Under the pieces are notes generated by a model. That model did not search any database. It had not been told where the DNA came from and saw only the letters and a program-made list of their open reading frames with translations. A stretch of 64,000 bases of DNA from WHTK01 sp965197795 (GTDB taxonomy: Bacteria; Chloroflexota; Dehalococcoidia; DSTF01; WHTK01), in NCBI GenBank assembly GCA_965197795.1, contig OZ240228.1:1302001-1366000 (forward strand), written 5' to 3'. A program made the position numbers and the translations under genes. Each line of letters starts with the position of its first letter. Position 1 is the stretch's first letter. This document shows, one piece after another, positions 24,440 to 33,520 of this stretch.

Positions 24440-26819
24440 CTAGACAGCTTCCTCGGCTTCGGGCTCTTCTCGCTTGAGGTGCAGCAGACGTTGGATGCGG
24501 GCCAGTAGGTCAAAGCGCCACAGGGAGCGCAGGCTGAAGGCCCAGGCCACGACGACGAGGCCGATCATGGCGAACTCCCAGACATTGAAAAGCTCGAGCT
24601 CGTAAAAGTTGCCTGTGGTGGGGACGGCCAGAAAGGCGACGAAGAGCGCGAAGAGCCCGACAGCCAGCGCCGGCGATCGCCAGTCGCCGTTGAGTGGGTT
24701 GGCCGCTACCCACGCGGGCGTCGGCGGCTCCCGGAAGACGATGATCAGCAGACCGCACAGGATGGCCGTGAACGTCAGCGCGCTCTGTGCAGTCGGTATG
24801 TCGCCCGTGGAGTAGAGGAAGAACTCGTAAACGACAACGCCCACCGCGGCGATGCTGATGGCGGCCGGCAGGACGAAGTGCGTGCCTGAGAGGATCACGA
24901 GCTGTCCGACGCGGCCGGGTTTGGCCCAGACGGCGAGGAAGAGCGTCGGGATACCAACCGTGAGCAGCGCGATCAGTGCGGTGTGCTTTGGCGTGACCGG
25001 AAACGGGTCGTTGAGCAGCGAGATCGCCAGGATCATCAGGGTCAGGGAAATGGTTCGCGTCAGGAAGACGCGGAAGATGCTTTCCATGCCCTTTCGGATG
25101 CGCTGACCCTCGCGAAAGGCGCGCGGCAGGTTGGAGAAGGCGTCGTTGAGCATCACCATGTCGGCGATGTCGCGGGTGATGCCGCTGCCGCTACGCCTCA
25201 ATGCCTCGACGATGCGCTCCTTGGAGCGTGGCGAAACGCGGCCGAAAACTGAGGCTTGCTGCGCCACGTCGGCCAGCATCTCGGCCTCCATATCGTCGAT
25301 ATCGGGGCCGTAGACGGGCTCTCCAGAGAGAGGCAGCCCGGCCTGGCTGGCCAGCGCGGCGACCGTCTCGGGATGGTCACCCGAGATGACCTTGAGCGCG
25401 ATTCCGGTCTCCGCGAACTCGTTGATCACGCTGGCCACGTCCGGACGGGTTTCGTCGCGTAAAACGACGAGGCCAAGGGCGCTGAGGTTTGGGGGGAGGT
25501 CTGGCGCTTCTTCTGAGCCAGGAAAGCGTTTCACGTCCGGATTGCGGGCCAGCAGGAGGACGCGGAGTCCCTGTTCGGTCCACTCCTCGGCGTCCGAGAG
25601 CACGGAATCTCCTCCTGCGAGGTTGGGCGCGATGATGTCGGGGGCTCCGATTACGTAGACGCCGGACAGGCCATCGTCTGCGAAGGCGAGGCCGCTCCAT
25701 TTGCGCGTGGAGTCGAAGGCCACTTCGTCGACAAAGCGCTTCGCGGGCTGCTCAAAGGACTCCTGGATCGCATCGGCCGTGCGATTGCGGAACGAAGCGC
25801 TGGCGGCGAATGTACCGAGCGCCACCTGAAGTTCTACCTCGGAGATACCGTACGGTCGGAGGCACTCGACAGTGAGGCGATTGGTCGTCAGGGTGCCGGT
25901 CTTATCAAGACACAGCACGTCGACGTGGCTGATCGACTCGACGGCGTTCATATGCTGCAGCAGGACGCCGGTCCCGGCCATGCGGACGGCCGCCATGGCG
26001 TAGCTGACGGTGACCATGACGGCGAGTCCTTGGGGCACGAGGGTGACAATTACGGCGGCGGCCCTGACCGTCTCCGTAAACGTGACGTCTCCAGCGTCGC
26101 TAAGGGCGCGCGCGACGACGATGCCGAGGATGATCACGACGGTTGTCATGGCCCAAAGCACGAAGCCGCCCTCTCGTTGCAGGGGCGTACGAGGCATGCG
26201 GCTCTGGCGGGCGCGGACCGTGATCTCGTTTGCCGTGGTTTCGGCTCCGACGCGTACTGTTTCGTAAGTAGCGCTGCCTGTGAGGGCGTGCGTGCCCGAC
26301 ACGACCTCGTCTCCAGTACGCTTCGGGAGAATGTCGGACTCGCCCGACAGCAGCGACTCATCCATGCCGAGGCCACTGACCGAGATCAGCCTTCCATCGG
26401 CGATGACCTGGTCGCCGGGTCGCAAGACGACCAAATCACCGATGACGACGTCCTCGGGCGCGATTTCCTTTTCCTCGCCGTCCCGGATCACGACAGTGAG
26501 GGGGCGATTCAGAAGCGCGATGCGGTCGAGCTGGCGCTTGGCGCGCGTCTCTTGAAAGACGCCGACCAGCACGTTGCCCAAGACAAGGCCCCCGGTGAGC
26601 AAGGCGTCTCCAAACAGCTGCAGGCCGAGTAAGGCCACCCGAGATGCTGAAGAGGACGATGTTAATCGGTGTTGCCGCGTTTTCGAGGACGATGCGAGCG
26701 AAGCTGCGGCTGGTCGTCCACGTGACGGCGTTCGACTGGCCCGCGAGCTTGCGGGCTTCCGCCTCAGCAGAAGTGAGGCCCCTGGGCGTAGCGGGGAGCT
26801 CCAACGCTTGACCAGTCAT
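24440..26819 (-). pseudogene. Cation-transporting P-type ATPase, frameshifted and lacking the hinge motif
   Basis: The amino end (MTGQALELPATPRGLTSAEA through ENAATPINIVLFSIS) is in a different frame from the body, with the break near 26638 (one extra base, or one lost). The body has the actuator loop SLLSGESDILPKRTG, the phosphorylation site LCLDKTGTLTTNRLTVECL, and several membrane helices. The segment that should hold the GDGVND hinge, essential for Mg and catalysis, is missing: ERIVEALRRSG joins SGITRDIADMVMLND directly, an in-frame loss of about 30 residues. With two independent lesions it is probably inactive. Ion specificity is unknown. It lies just downstream of the CBS-KOR genes. Confidence 0.85.
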
Positions 26820-26891
26820 GGGCACACTCTAGTGTCCCGATCAGGGGTTCGCTACGTCGTGCAGGCGTGGCGCTCGGCCGCCAGCGCCCGA

Positions 26892-27389
26892 CTAGACCAG
26901 TTGAGGCGAGATGTGGCGGAAGAGGTCCGCCGCGATGATAACGCCCTCTGGGCCGTCGTCGCTGACGATCGGAACGTGGCGTATGCCGCGGGCGGCCATG
27001 AGGTTGAGCGCCATGGCCACGCTGTCCTCGCGGTGCAGGACGAGTGGATTCGGAGTCATGATCTCTCCGCAGGTGACGGCGCTGTGGTCGTGGGATGGGC
27101 TGGCGACTCTCTGGACGATGTCCCAACCCGTGATGATGCCGGAGAGCTTGCCGTTATCGACAACCAGGATCGCGTTGGTATCAGCCCGCTTCATCTCGCG
27201 GATCGCCAGGCTCACCGGGTCGTCAGCGCCGAGCTTGACGGCGGGCCGAACCGTGATGGTCGTCAAAGGGTCGTGGATGAAATCCGGAGCTTCAGTGTCG
27301 AGCTGGTCGAGTCCGTAAAGCGACGCGCCGCAGTTGGTGCAATCGTCAGAACCGAGGATGTTCTCGTGACCGCAGGAAGGACACTTCAT
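26892..27389 (-). CDS. Zinc-ribbon plus CBS-pair regulatory protein
   Basis: 165 residues. The amino end is a zinc ribbon (MKCPSCGHENILGSDDCTNC). A Bateman module of two CBS repeats follows: DPVSLAIREMKRADTNAILV VDNGKLSGIITGWDIV and CGEIMTPNPLVLHREDS with ARGIRHVPIVSDDG. CBS pairs usually bind AMP/ADP/ATP or related nucleotides. It starts 25 bp after the korB stop, on the same strand, so it very likely belongs to the 2-oxoacid:ferredoxin oxidoreductase operon and may tune that enzyme to energy charge. That role is an inference. Confidence 0.85.
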   Translation of the reverse strand: MKCPSCGHENILGSDDCTNCGASLYGLDQLDTEAPDFIHDPLTTITVRPAVKLGADDPVSLAIREMKRADTNAILVVDNGKLSGIITGWDIVQRVASPSHDHSAVTCGEIMTPNPLVLHREDSVAMALNLMAARGIRHVPIVSDDGPEGVIIAADLFRHISPQLV

Positions 27390-27414
27390 CGTCGTATCCG
27401 GGCCCTCAAGGCCG

Positions 27415-28452
27415 CTACTCGACCTCCCAGGTGTCGCCCTGGCGGAGAAGGGCGTTGAGGTCCGCTTCGCCCTGAGTCTCGATTGCGGTAGTGATCTGCT
27501 CTTCCAGCAAGTCGTTGTAGGTAGGGCGCTGGACGGCCCTGATCACGCCGACAGGTACGGGGAAGTCGGGGTAGTCCATGCGAGTCAGCATGAAGGCGAT
27601 CGTCGGGTCTTCCAGGGTCTCGTCGTGCACCAGGATATCGGCCTCGGTGATGCCGTCCTTACCGAGCTCGACCACCTCGGGCTTGAGGCCGCTAATGCGG
27701 ATGCCCTTGTCGTTGTCCTTGCCGAAGATCATCGGCTCACCGTGCTTGAGGAAGAGCATGCGGTCGGCGCGGACCTCCTTGGCCGTGAAATCCTCGAAGG
27801 CGCCATCGTTGTAGATGTTGCAGTTCTGGTAGATCTCGACGAATGAGGTGCCGCGGTGACCTCCGGCGCGCCCCAGCATGTCGACCATGTGGTGCGGGTC
27901 GGCGTCGAGCGAGCGTGCGACGAACGTGCCTTCGGCGCCCAGTGCGAGCGCGAGCGGGTGCAGGGGCCAGTCGATCGACCCCATCGGCGACGAGTAGGTC
28001 ACCTTGGAAAGCGGCGAAGTCGGTGAGTACTGGCCCTTTGTCAGGCCGTAGATCTCGTTGTTGTGCAGCACGATCTGCAGGTCCACGTTGCGGCGAATCA
28101 CGTGCATGATGTGGTTGCCGCCGATGCTAAGCGCATCGCCATCGCCGGTGATTACCCAGACGCTGAGCTCGGGCCGCGAGGCCTTCAGTCCGGTAGCAAT
28201 CGTGGGCGCGCGGCCGTGGATGCTGTGGAAGCCGTACGTGTTCATGTAATACGGCAGGCGGCTGCTGCAGCCGATGCCGGAGATGAAGACGATATTTTCG
28301 CGCGGGATGCCAAGGTCCGGCATGACGCGCTGCGTCTGCGCCAGGATGGAGTAGTCACCGCAACCAGGGCACCATCGCACCTCCTGGTCGGAGATGAAAT
28401 CCCTGCGTGTCAGGACCTCGATGTTGGAGTCGCCTGCGTCTTTGGTCACCAT
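27415..28452 (-). CDS. korB: 2-oxoacid:ferredoxin oxidoreductase, beta subunit
   Basis: 345 residues. It carries the thiamine diphosphate site: ITGDGDALSIGGNHIMHVIR followed by LHNNEIYGLTKGQYSPTSPL. Cysteines in EVRWCPGCGDYSI and ISGIGCSSRLPY, plus a later one in YQNCNIYND, fit the single [4Fe-4S] cluster of two-subunit KORs. With KorA it oxidatively decarboxylates a 2-oxoacid (2-oxoglutarate or pyruvate) with ferredoxin as acceptor, in the cytoplasm. The gap from korA is 11 bp. Substrate choice cannot be fixed by eye. Confidence 0.95.
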   Translation of the reverse strand: MVTKDAGDSNIEVLTRRDFISDQEVRWCPGCGDYSILAQTQRVMPDLGIPRENIVFISGIGCSSRLPYYMNTYGFHSIHGRAPTIATGLKASRPELSVWVITGDGDALSIGGNHIMHVIRRNVDLQIVLHNNEIYGLTKGQYSPTSPLSKVTYSSPMGSIDWPLHPLALALGAEGTFVARSLDADPHHMVDMLGRAGGHRGTSFVEIYQNCNIYNDGAFEDFTAKEVRADRMLFLKHGEPMIFGKDNDKGIRISGLKPEVVELGKDGITEADILVHDETLEDPTIAFMLTRMDYPDFPVPVGVIRAVQRPTYNDLLEEQITTAIETQGEADLNALLRQGDTWEVE

Positions 28453-28463
28453 AGATCGCCTCG

Positions 28464-30323
28464 TTAGTTAACCATCTCGAGGATCTTGTCCTCGACTTCT
28501 TGAATCGTGAAGGGGCGGCCGGTAACCCGGTGGAGGCCCTCGGCGTCCACCAGGTACTTGCCGCGAATCAGCAGCGTGAGCTGGCCCATGTTGTTTTCCG
28601 GGATCAGCACCTTCTTGAACCGGCTGAGCACGTCCCCGAGGTTTTTGGGGAACGGGTTGAGATGCTTGAGGTGCGCCTGCGAGACGCTCTTTCCTGCGGC
28701 GCGCGCACGCTGCACCGCGGTGCGGTTGACGCCGTAGGTGCTGCCCCAGCCGAGCACGAGAAGGTCGTCACCGGCCTCGTCGCCGAAGACCTCGACTTCA
28801 GGAATGTCATTGGCGATCCGCTCGATTTTCTCGAAGCGGAGGCGCGTCATGAGGTCGTGGTTTTCCGCCTCGTAGTTGACGTTTCCGGTGATGTTGGCCT
28901 TTTCCAGGCCACCGATGCGGTGCTCGAGGCCGGGGGTGCCCGGCACGGCCCAGGGCCGGGCCAGGGTCTCCGGGTCGCGCTCATAGGCCTTGAACGTCGC
29001 CGGATCTGTGGCGAAGTTGGGGTCCATTTTCGGCAGCTTCTCGGGGTCCGGTATCATCCACGGCTCGGAGCCAACGCCGAGATAAAGGTCCGAGAGGAAG
29101 ATCACCGGCGTGCGGTATTTGATCGCGATGCGCCAGGCCTCGATCGCCATATCGAAGCAGTCTGAGGATGTGGACGGCGCCACGATGGCGACGGGCGCCA
29201 CGCTGTTACGGCCGAACATGCACTGCAGCAAGTCGCCCTGCTCCGTCTTCGTCGGAATGCCGGTACTGGGACCGGAGCGCTGGACGTCGATGACGACGAG
29301 CGGCAGCTCGACCATGACTGCCAGGCCGATGGCTTCGCTTTTGAGCGCAATGCCGGGACCCGACGTGCCGGTCATGCCCAGGGAACCGCCAAAAGAGGCG
29401 CCGATGGCCGAACCGATGGCGGCGATTTCATCCTCGGCCTGGAACGTCTTGACGCCGAAGCGCTTGAACGCTGCGAGCTGGTGTAAGACGTCCGACGCGG
29501 GCGTGATCGGGTAGCTACCGTAGAAGAGCGGCCGGTCCGCGAGCTTGCTGGCCGTCAGAAATCCGAGCGCCGTGGCCTCGTTACCGGTCACGTTGCGATA
29601 GAGGCCGGGCGCCAGCTTCGCCTTCGGCACGTGATAGTGCTGGGCGAAAGCCTCGGTGGTCTCACCGTAGTAGTAGCCGGCCTTGAGCGTCGCGACGTTG
29701 GCCTCGGCGACCTTGGGATTGCGGCGTCCAAAGCGGTCCTGGATGAAGTTGATCGTCGTGTCCAACGGGCGGCTGTACATCCAGAACATGAGGCCGAGAG
29801 CGAACATGTTCTTCGACCGGTCCGCCTCCTGAGCCGAAAGCTCGAAGTCCTTAAGGGCGCGGGAGTTGAGCGTACCGACAGGCACCTCGAAGACCCGGTA
29901 AGCCTGGAGGCTGTTGTCCTGCAGGGGATTCTTCTCGTATCCCGCCTTCTTGAGGTTGGACTCATTGAACTCGTCCGTGTTGGCGATGAGGATGCCGCCC
30001 TTGGGCAGGTCGGCCAGGTGGACCTTGAGGGCGGCGGGATTCATGACCACGAGGACGTCCGGCCTATCGCCCGGTGTGTAGATGTCAAAGCTGCTGAAGC
30101 TAACCTGGAAGGCGCTGACGCCGGGTAGAGAACCCTGGGGAGCCCTGATCTCAGCGGGAATATCCGGAACGGTGCTGATGTCGTTGCCGAAGACTGCGGA
30201 GGTCTTGGTGAACTGAGTGCCAGCCAGCTGCATTCCATCGCCGGAGTCGCCGGCGAACCGAATGGTTACGCGATCGACGTCGAGAACGTCGGGCTCGACC
30301 TGCTGTTCAGATACCGTGGTCAT
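28464..30323 (-). CDS. korA: 2-oxoacid:ferredoxin oxidoreductase, fused gamma/alpha subunit
   Basis: 619 residues. The gamma domain comes first (VTIRFAGDSGDGMQLAGTQF, residues about 20-200), then the alpha (pyrimidine-binding) domain with ALGFLTASKLADRPLFYGSY PITPASDV, FQAEDEIAAIGSAIGASFGG and GMTGTSGPGIALKSEAIGLA. A carboxy domain (VFGDEAGDDLLVLGWGSTYG) closes the protein. This fused arrangement is usual in aerobic bacteria and Chloroflexota KORs. The ATG lies immediately after the stop of the upstream CBS gene, and korB follows by 11 bp, giving the operon CBS-korA-korB-zinc ribbon/CBS. Confidence 0.95.
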   Translation of the reverse strand: MTTVSEQQVEPDVLDVDRVTIRFAGDSGDGMQLAGTQFTKTSAVFGNDISTVPDIPAEIRAPQGSLPGVSAFQVSFSSFDIYTPGDRPDVLVVMNPAALKVHLADLPKGGILIANTDEFNESNLKKAGYEKNPLQDNSLQAYRVFEVPVGTLNSRALKDFELSAQEADRSKNMFALGLMFWMYSRPLDTTINFIQDRFGRRNPKVAEANVATLKAGYYYGETTEAFAQHYHVPKAKLAPGLYRNVTGNEATALGFLTASKLADRPLFYGSYPITPASDVLHQLAAFKRFGVKTFQAEDEIAAIGSAIGASFGGSLGMTGTSGPGIALKSEAIGLAVMVELPLVVIDVQRSGPSTGIPTKTEQGDLLQCMFGRNSVAPVAIVAPSTSSDCFDMAIEAWRIAIKYRTPVIFLSDLYLGVGSEPWMIPDPEKLPKMDPNFATDPATFKAYERDPETLARPWAVPGTPGLEHRIGGLEKANITGNVNYEAENHDLMTRLRFEKIERIANDIPEVEVFGDEAGDDLLVLGWGSTYGVNRTAVQRARAAGKSVSQAHLKHLNPFPKNLGDVLSRFKKVLIPENNMGQLTLLIRGKYLVDAEGLHRVTGRPFTIQEVEDKILEMVN

Positions 30324-30866
30324 CTAGCCACCTTCCGGTTTCGGCAATGTCTGGTGCGGTTGAGGCGGCAAGTTGAGCAGCTGCGCGGGGAAGGCCTCGG
30401 CAAGGAAATGGATCACATCGACAGAGAGCAGGACGGCGGTCGCTTGACCGGCCGAATCAACAATCGGGATGATGTCCGCTCCCTCCGAGATCATGACCTT
30501 GATGGCGCGGGCTATGCGCTCGGTGCCGGTCAGCGTCACCGGTATTTTGGAAAAAAAGTCCATAACGTTGCTATCATATTTAACGTCACGAGCTACGATG
30601 TTCATGAGGACGTCGCGTTGGCTCATGATCCCACGCGGCCGGCCATCCTCGACGATTAGGACGTAGCCCTTGCCGTGGTCTTGCACAGCCTTGAGGGCGG
30701 CTCCGATAGTTGCGGTACTGGGAACGGTGACAGGAGGCGGCAGGCCCAAAGCGCTGATCGAGTCGGTTTCGAACGTCCCTCTTACTGTGTGGGGTTCGGT
30801 AGCCACTGCTCCTCGTGTCCCGTTGAATCGATGCGTATCGAAGCTGTTCCTGTGATCATACACCAA
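30324..30866 (-). CDS. CBS-pair protein leading the KOR operon
   Basis: Up to 180 residues. Two CBS repeats: ATIGAALKAVQDHGKGYVLI VEDGRPRGIMSQRDV and ERIARAIKVMISEGADIIPI VDSAGQATAVLLSVDV. The start is uncertain: TTG at 30866, GTG at 30863, or GTG at 30806 (GAGGAG nearby but only 2 bp away). The stop is directly followed by the korA ATG, so the genes are co-translated. A nucleotide-sensing role towards KOR is likely by position only. The final part is Pro-rich (LPPQPHQTLPKPEGG). It is divergent from the Lrp-like gene. Confidence 0.85.
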   Translation of the reverse strand: MVYDHRNSFDTHRFNGTRGAVATEPHTVRGTFETDSISALGLPPPVTVPSTATIGAALKAVQDHGKGYVLIVEDGRPRGIMSQRDVLMNIVARDVKYDSNVMDFFSKIPVTLTGTERIARAIKVMISEGADIIPIVDSAGQATAVLLSVDVIHFLAEAFPAQLLNLPPQPHQTLPKPEGG

Positions 30867-30928
30867 CCGCGGCGACGGAAGGAACGTGAGGGCCGAATCA
30901 GCCCTACTATAAGGGCGATCCGAGTCCG

Positions 30929-30957
30929 TTGACCGGCGGCAAAGCTGACTGTAGATT
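30929..30957 (+). promoter_or_regulatory. Promoter of the stand-alone Lrp/AsnC-domain gene
   Basis: TTGACC (30929-30934), 17-bp spacer, TAGATT (30952-30957), 28 bp upstream of the ATG. It lies in the divergent interval with the CBS-KOR operon, so one regulator could act on both directions. Confidence 0.55.
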
Positions 30958-30985
30958 GCATTCAGGTGCTAAAGGAGACGCGTAT

Positions 30986-31231
30986 ATGGCTGTCAAGGCC
31001 TACATTCTGGTGGTGACCGATCCGGGCGCGACAAAGCGGGTCTACGACGCGCTGGTGGCCGTGCCGGGTGTGAAGGAAATACACGAAGTGATGGGTCCCT
31101 ACGACATCATCGCCGAAATTGAAGTGCCCAACCTGGTGGACGTGCCGCCGATCCTGAGCAGCCAAATCCGGATCATCCCCGGTATTCAGAGCACCACGTC
31201 GCTGGTTTCGTTCCCCGACACGAATGCCTGA
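30986..31231 (+). CDS. Stand-alone Lrp/AsnC effector (RAM) domain protein
   Basis: 81 residues, MAVKAYILVVTDPGATKRVY to STTSLVSFPDTNA. This is the ligand-binding half of Lrp/AsnC regulators without the helix-turn-helix half: the betaalphabeta core PGVKEIHEVMGPYDIIAEIE is typical. Such small proteins form ring-like oligomers and bind amino acids. AAAGGAG sits 8 bp before the ATG, so the short form is the real gene. A second, diverged copy is at 47200. Its position next to the KOR operon hints at a link to 2-oxoacid or amino acid metabolism. Confidence 0.85.
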   Translation: MAVKAYILVVTDPGATKRVYDALVAVPGVKEIHEVMGPYDIIAEIEVPNLVDVPPILSSQIRIIPGIQSTTSLVSFPDTNA

Positions 31232-31361
31232 GCTTTAGGCTACACGGCTAGCGTTCGAATCCTGAGCCCGGTGGCAGGACGGCCAGGCACTGCCCCCCTT
31301 GAGAAGGACCAGCTTCATTTCGACGCCCCGCTGATCGCAGCTCAATCCAGGTAGGTGCGTA

Positions 31362-32501
31362 ATGGCACGCTATGACGCGATCGTTATCGGTGGTGGCCTG
31401 GTCGGTACCTCGACCGCGTACCACCTGGTGCATAGCGGTGCCAGGACCCTGCTCATCGACCGCACCGACGTCGGCAGGGCCACGGATGCCGGCGCCGGAA
31501 TCCTCTCCCCGGAGACGAACACCCGAGATCCGGAGGCCTGGTTCAACCTGGCAACGGCGGCAGTCGATTACTATTCCACGCTGATCCCGCAACTTCAGGC
31601 CGAGCAGGAGCATGAGACCGGCTACGCAGTTTGCGGCTCGCTGCTGGTCGCTGCTTCAGAAGACGAGCGAGAGGACTTCGAGGCGGCGAGGCGGAGTATT
31701 TTCGCCCGACAGCAGCGCCTGGGCATGCCGTCCCAGGAGGACCTGAGCGAGGTCTCCACGGAGGAGGCCCAGGGGCTCTTCCCACCCCTGGCCCCCGTTT
31801 ATGGCGCCGTCCACAATCGTCGCGCAGCACGCGTCGACGGCCGCTTGTTGAACCTTGCCTTGCGGACCGCGGCCGAGAAACGCGGCCTGACGGTCAGACA
31901 GGCAAACGCTGAGCGGTTGGTCATCCAGGACCACGTAGCCAGCGGTGTAGTCGTAAACGGCGAGACGGAACAGGCCGGCGCGGTCGCGATCGCCGGCGGC
32001 GCCTGGTCGGAGGCGTTCGCCGCACAGCTCGGCGTCGATATTCCCGTGGCTCCCCAGCGCGGCCAGATCATTCACCTGGGCCTCGACACCGACACGTCGG
32101 CCTGGCCGATCGTTAGCGCCTTCCACGGCCACTACATGGTGCCGTGGGCCGATAACCGCGTGGTGGTCGGGGCAACCCGCGAGACGGGCTCCGGGTTCCT
32201 GCCCAGGACCAGCGCCTCGGGAGTTCGCGAGGTGCTCAGCGAGGCCATGCGCGTGGCTCCCGGGCTGGCAGACGCCGAGCTACGTGAGATTCGCGTCGGC
32301 CTGCGGCCACTGACCGCCGGTACCATGCCGGTGCTGGGCGACGTGCCGGGCACCGCCGGCACGTACCTCGTGACCGGCCACGGACCGACCGGCCTGACGG
32401 TGGGACCCTACAGCGCGATGCTGGTCGCCGAGCTCATGCTGGGCCGCACCTCAGAAGTCGATTTGAGCGCCTTCCACCTGTCGCGCTTTCTCACAACTTG
32501 A
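31362..32501 (+). CDS. FAD-dependent amino-acid oxidase/dehydrogenase (DAO family)
   Basis: 379 residues. An amino-terminal FAD-binding Rossmann motif, YDAIVIGGGLVGTSTAYHLV, followed by LLIDRTDVGRATDAGAGILS. The carboxy part has RVGLRPLTAGTMPVLGDVPG and the flavin-contact YLVTGHGPTGLTVGPYSAML, as in glycine/sarcosine/D-amino-acid oxidases and ThiO. Cytoplasmic, no signal peptide. The substrate is probably an amine or amino acid but cannot be set. It follows the Lrp-like gene by 130 bp on the same strand. Confidence 0.9.
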   Translation: MARYDAIVIGGGLVGTSTAYHLVHSGARTLLIDRTDVGRATDAGAGILSPETNTRDPEAWFNLATAAVDYYSTLIPQLQAEQEHETGYAVCGSLLVAASEDEREDFEAARRSIFARQQRLGMPSQEDLSEVSTEEAQGLFPPLAPVYGAVHNRRAARVDGRLLNLALRTAAEKRGLTVRQANAERLVIQDHVASGVVVNGETEQAGAVAIAGGAWSEAFAAQLGVDIPVAPQRGQIIHLGLDTDTSAWPIVSAFHGHYMVPWADNRVVVGATRETGSGFLPRTSASGVREVLSEAMRVAPGLADAELREIRVGLRPLTAGTMPVLGDVPGTAGTYLVTGHGPTGLTVGPYSAMLVAELMLGRTSEVDLSAFHLSRFLTT

Positions 32502-32584
32502 GCCACAGGCGCAGATAAATAGGCAGGCCTTGACCTCGATAAGATGGCCGTCGCCTCTCGTCTGAGCACCGAAATCCTCGGTGG

Positions 32585-33007
32585 CTAATCCAAACGGACT
32601 TCGATGCTGTCCAGCAGATCCTGCGCGTCCTCTTTGAGGCCTTGCTCCGGCTCGAGGGCTATGCAGCGGCGCAGGCTCTCGGCGGCGAGGCGGTAGAGCT
32701 CAAGAGGGTCGCGATAAGGCTTCGTGGCTTGCTTCTCCAGGCGATAGGCGACGAATTCGTAGCACCAGCCCAGGCTGTAGGCGACGCCGGGGTCGTCCGG
32801 GGCCAGCGCTGAAGCACGCTCAAGCGCCGCAAGGCCGTCGAGAAAAGCGAGCCGGCGCGTGATCAGGGTGGTACCCGTGTACATCCAGGCTTCGACGTAA
32901 TGAGGCTTGGCCTCGAGCGCGGCATGGGCGGCCGTGAGCGCCTCGTCGATGCGGCCCTGCGTATGTAGCTCCTGAGCTTTAGCGAGTAATTCAGTGGCGT
33001 CTTCCAC
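32585..33007 (-). CDS. Small TPR-repeat protein
   Basis: 140 residues from a GTG start. Three or four tetratricopeptide helices: AKAQELHTQGRIDEALTAAH, AALEAKPHYVEAWMYTGTTL, LAALERASALAPDDPGVAYS, and RRCIALEPEQGLKEDAQDLL. A cytoplasmic protein-interaction scaffold with no catalytic motif. It is convergent with the DAO-family gene and divergent from the DUF4440-like gene; partner unknown. Confidence 0.75.
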   Translation of the reverse strand: MEDATELLAKAQELHTQGRIDEALTAAHAALEAKPHYVEAWMYTGTTLITRRLAFLDGLAALERASALAPDDPGVAYSLGWCYEFVAYRLEKQATKPYRDPLELYRLAAESLRRCIALEPEQGLKEDAQDLLDSIEVRLD

Positions 33008-33115
33008 GCAGTCAGTTTAGAGGCCGTACCCGCGCTAGTACGTGGCGAATCATGACTACCTCGCGAGCTGCGCAGACGGCTGCGCGTATACTCGCGCAGA
33101 GGAACAGGAGCGACG

Positions 33116-33496
33116 ATGCCGGACCAAACTGATGAGCTGCGTGACCTCGAGCGGACGAGGCTCTCGGCCTTCGTCAACCAGGACATGGAGACGTTGAGGA
33201 GCCTTCACGCGGAGGACTTCCATTTGATCAACCCCGCGGGCCAGGAGCTTTCGCGCGATGACTATCTGAGTGGCATTGCCGCGGGATTCATCGAGTACAG
33301 GGTCTGGGAACCCGAGTCTGAGGTTCAGGTTCGCCTGTACGGCGATGCCGCCATTCTTCACTACCGCGCCCAGGTCGAGATAGCCGTCAAGGGCGAATCT
33401 CAACCGCTGCAGCGCTTCTGGCAAACCGAGCTGTATGAGAAGCGCGGCGGCAAGTGGCAGGCCGTCTGGTCTCAATCGACGCGGGTCAATCTCTAA
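33116..33496 (+). CDS. SnoaL/NTF2-like protein (DUF4440)
   Basis: 126 residues with the cone-shaped NTF2-like pattern: LRDLERTRLSAFVNQDMETL, LHAEDFHLINPAGQELSRDD, ILHYRAQVEIAVKGESQPLQ and WQTELYEKRGGKWQAVWSQS. Complete in size. The family includes small isomerases, hydratases and proteins of unknown role; nothing here points to a specific reaction. GGAACAGGAGCG precedes the ATG at a plausible distance. Confidence 0.8.
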   Translation: MPDQTDELRDLERTRLSAFVNQDMETLRSLHAEDFHLINPAGQELSRDDYLSGIAAGFIEYRVWEPESEVQVRLYGDAAILHYRAQVEIAVKGESQPLQRFWQTELYEKRGGKWQAVWSQSTRVNL

Positions 33497-33520
33497 CGTT
33501 GGCCGGGTGCCTGACCAACT

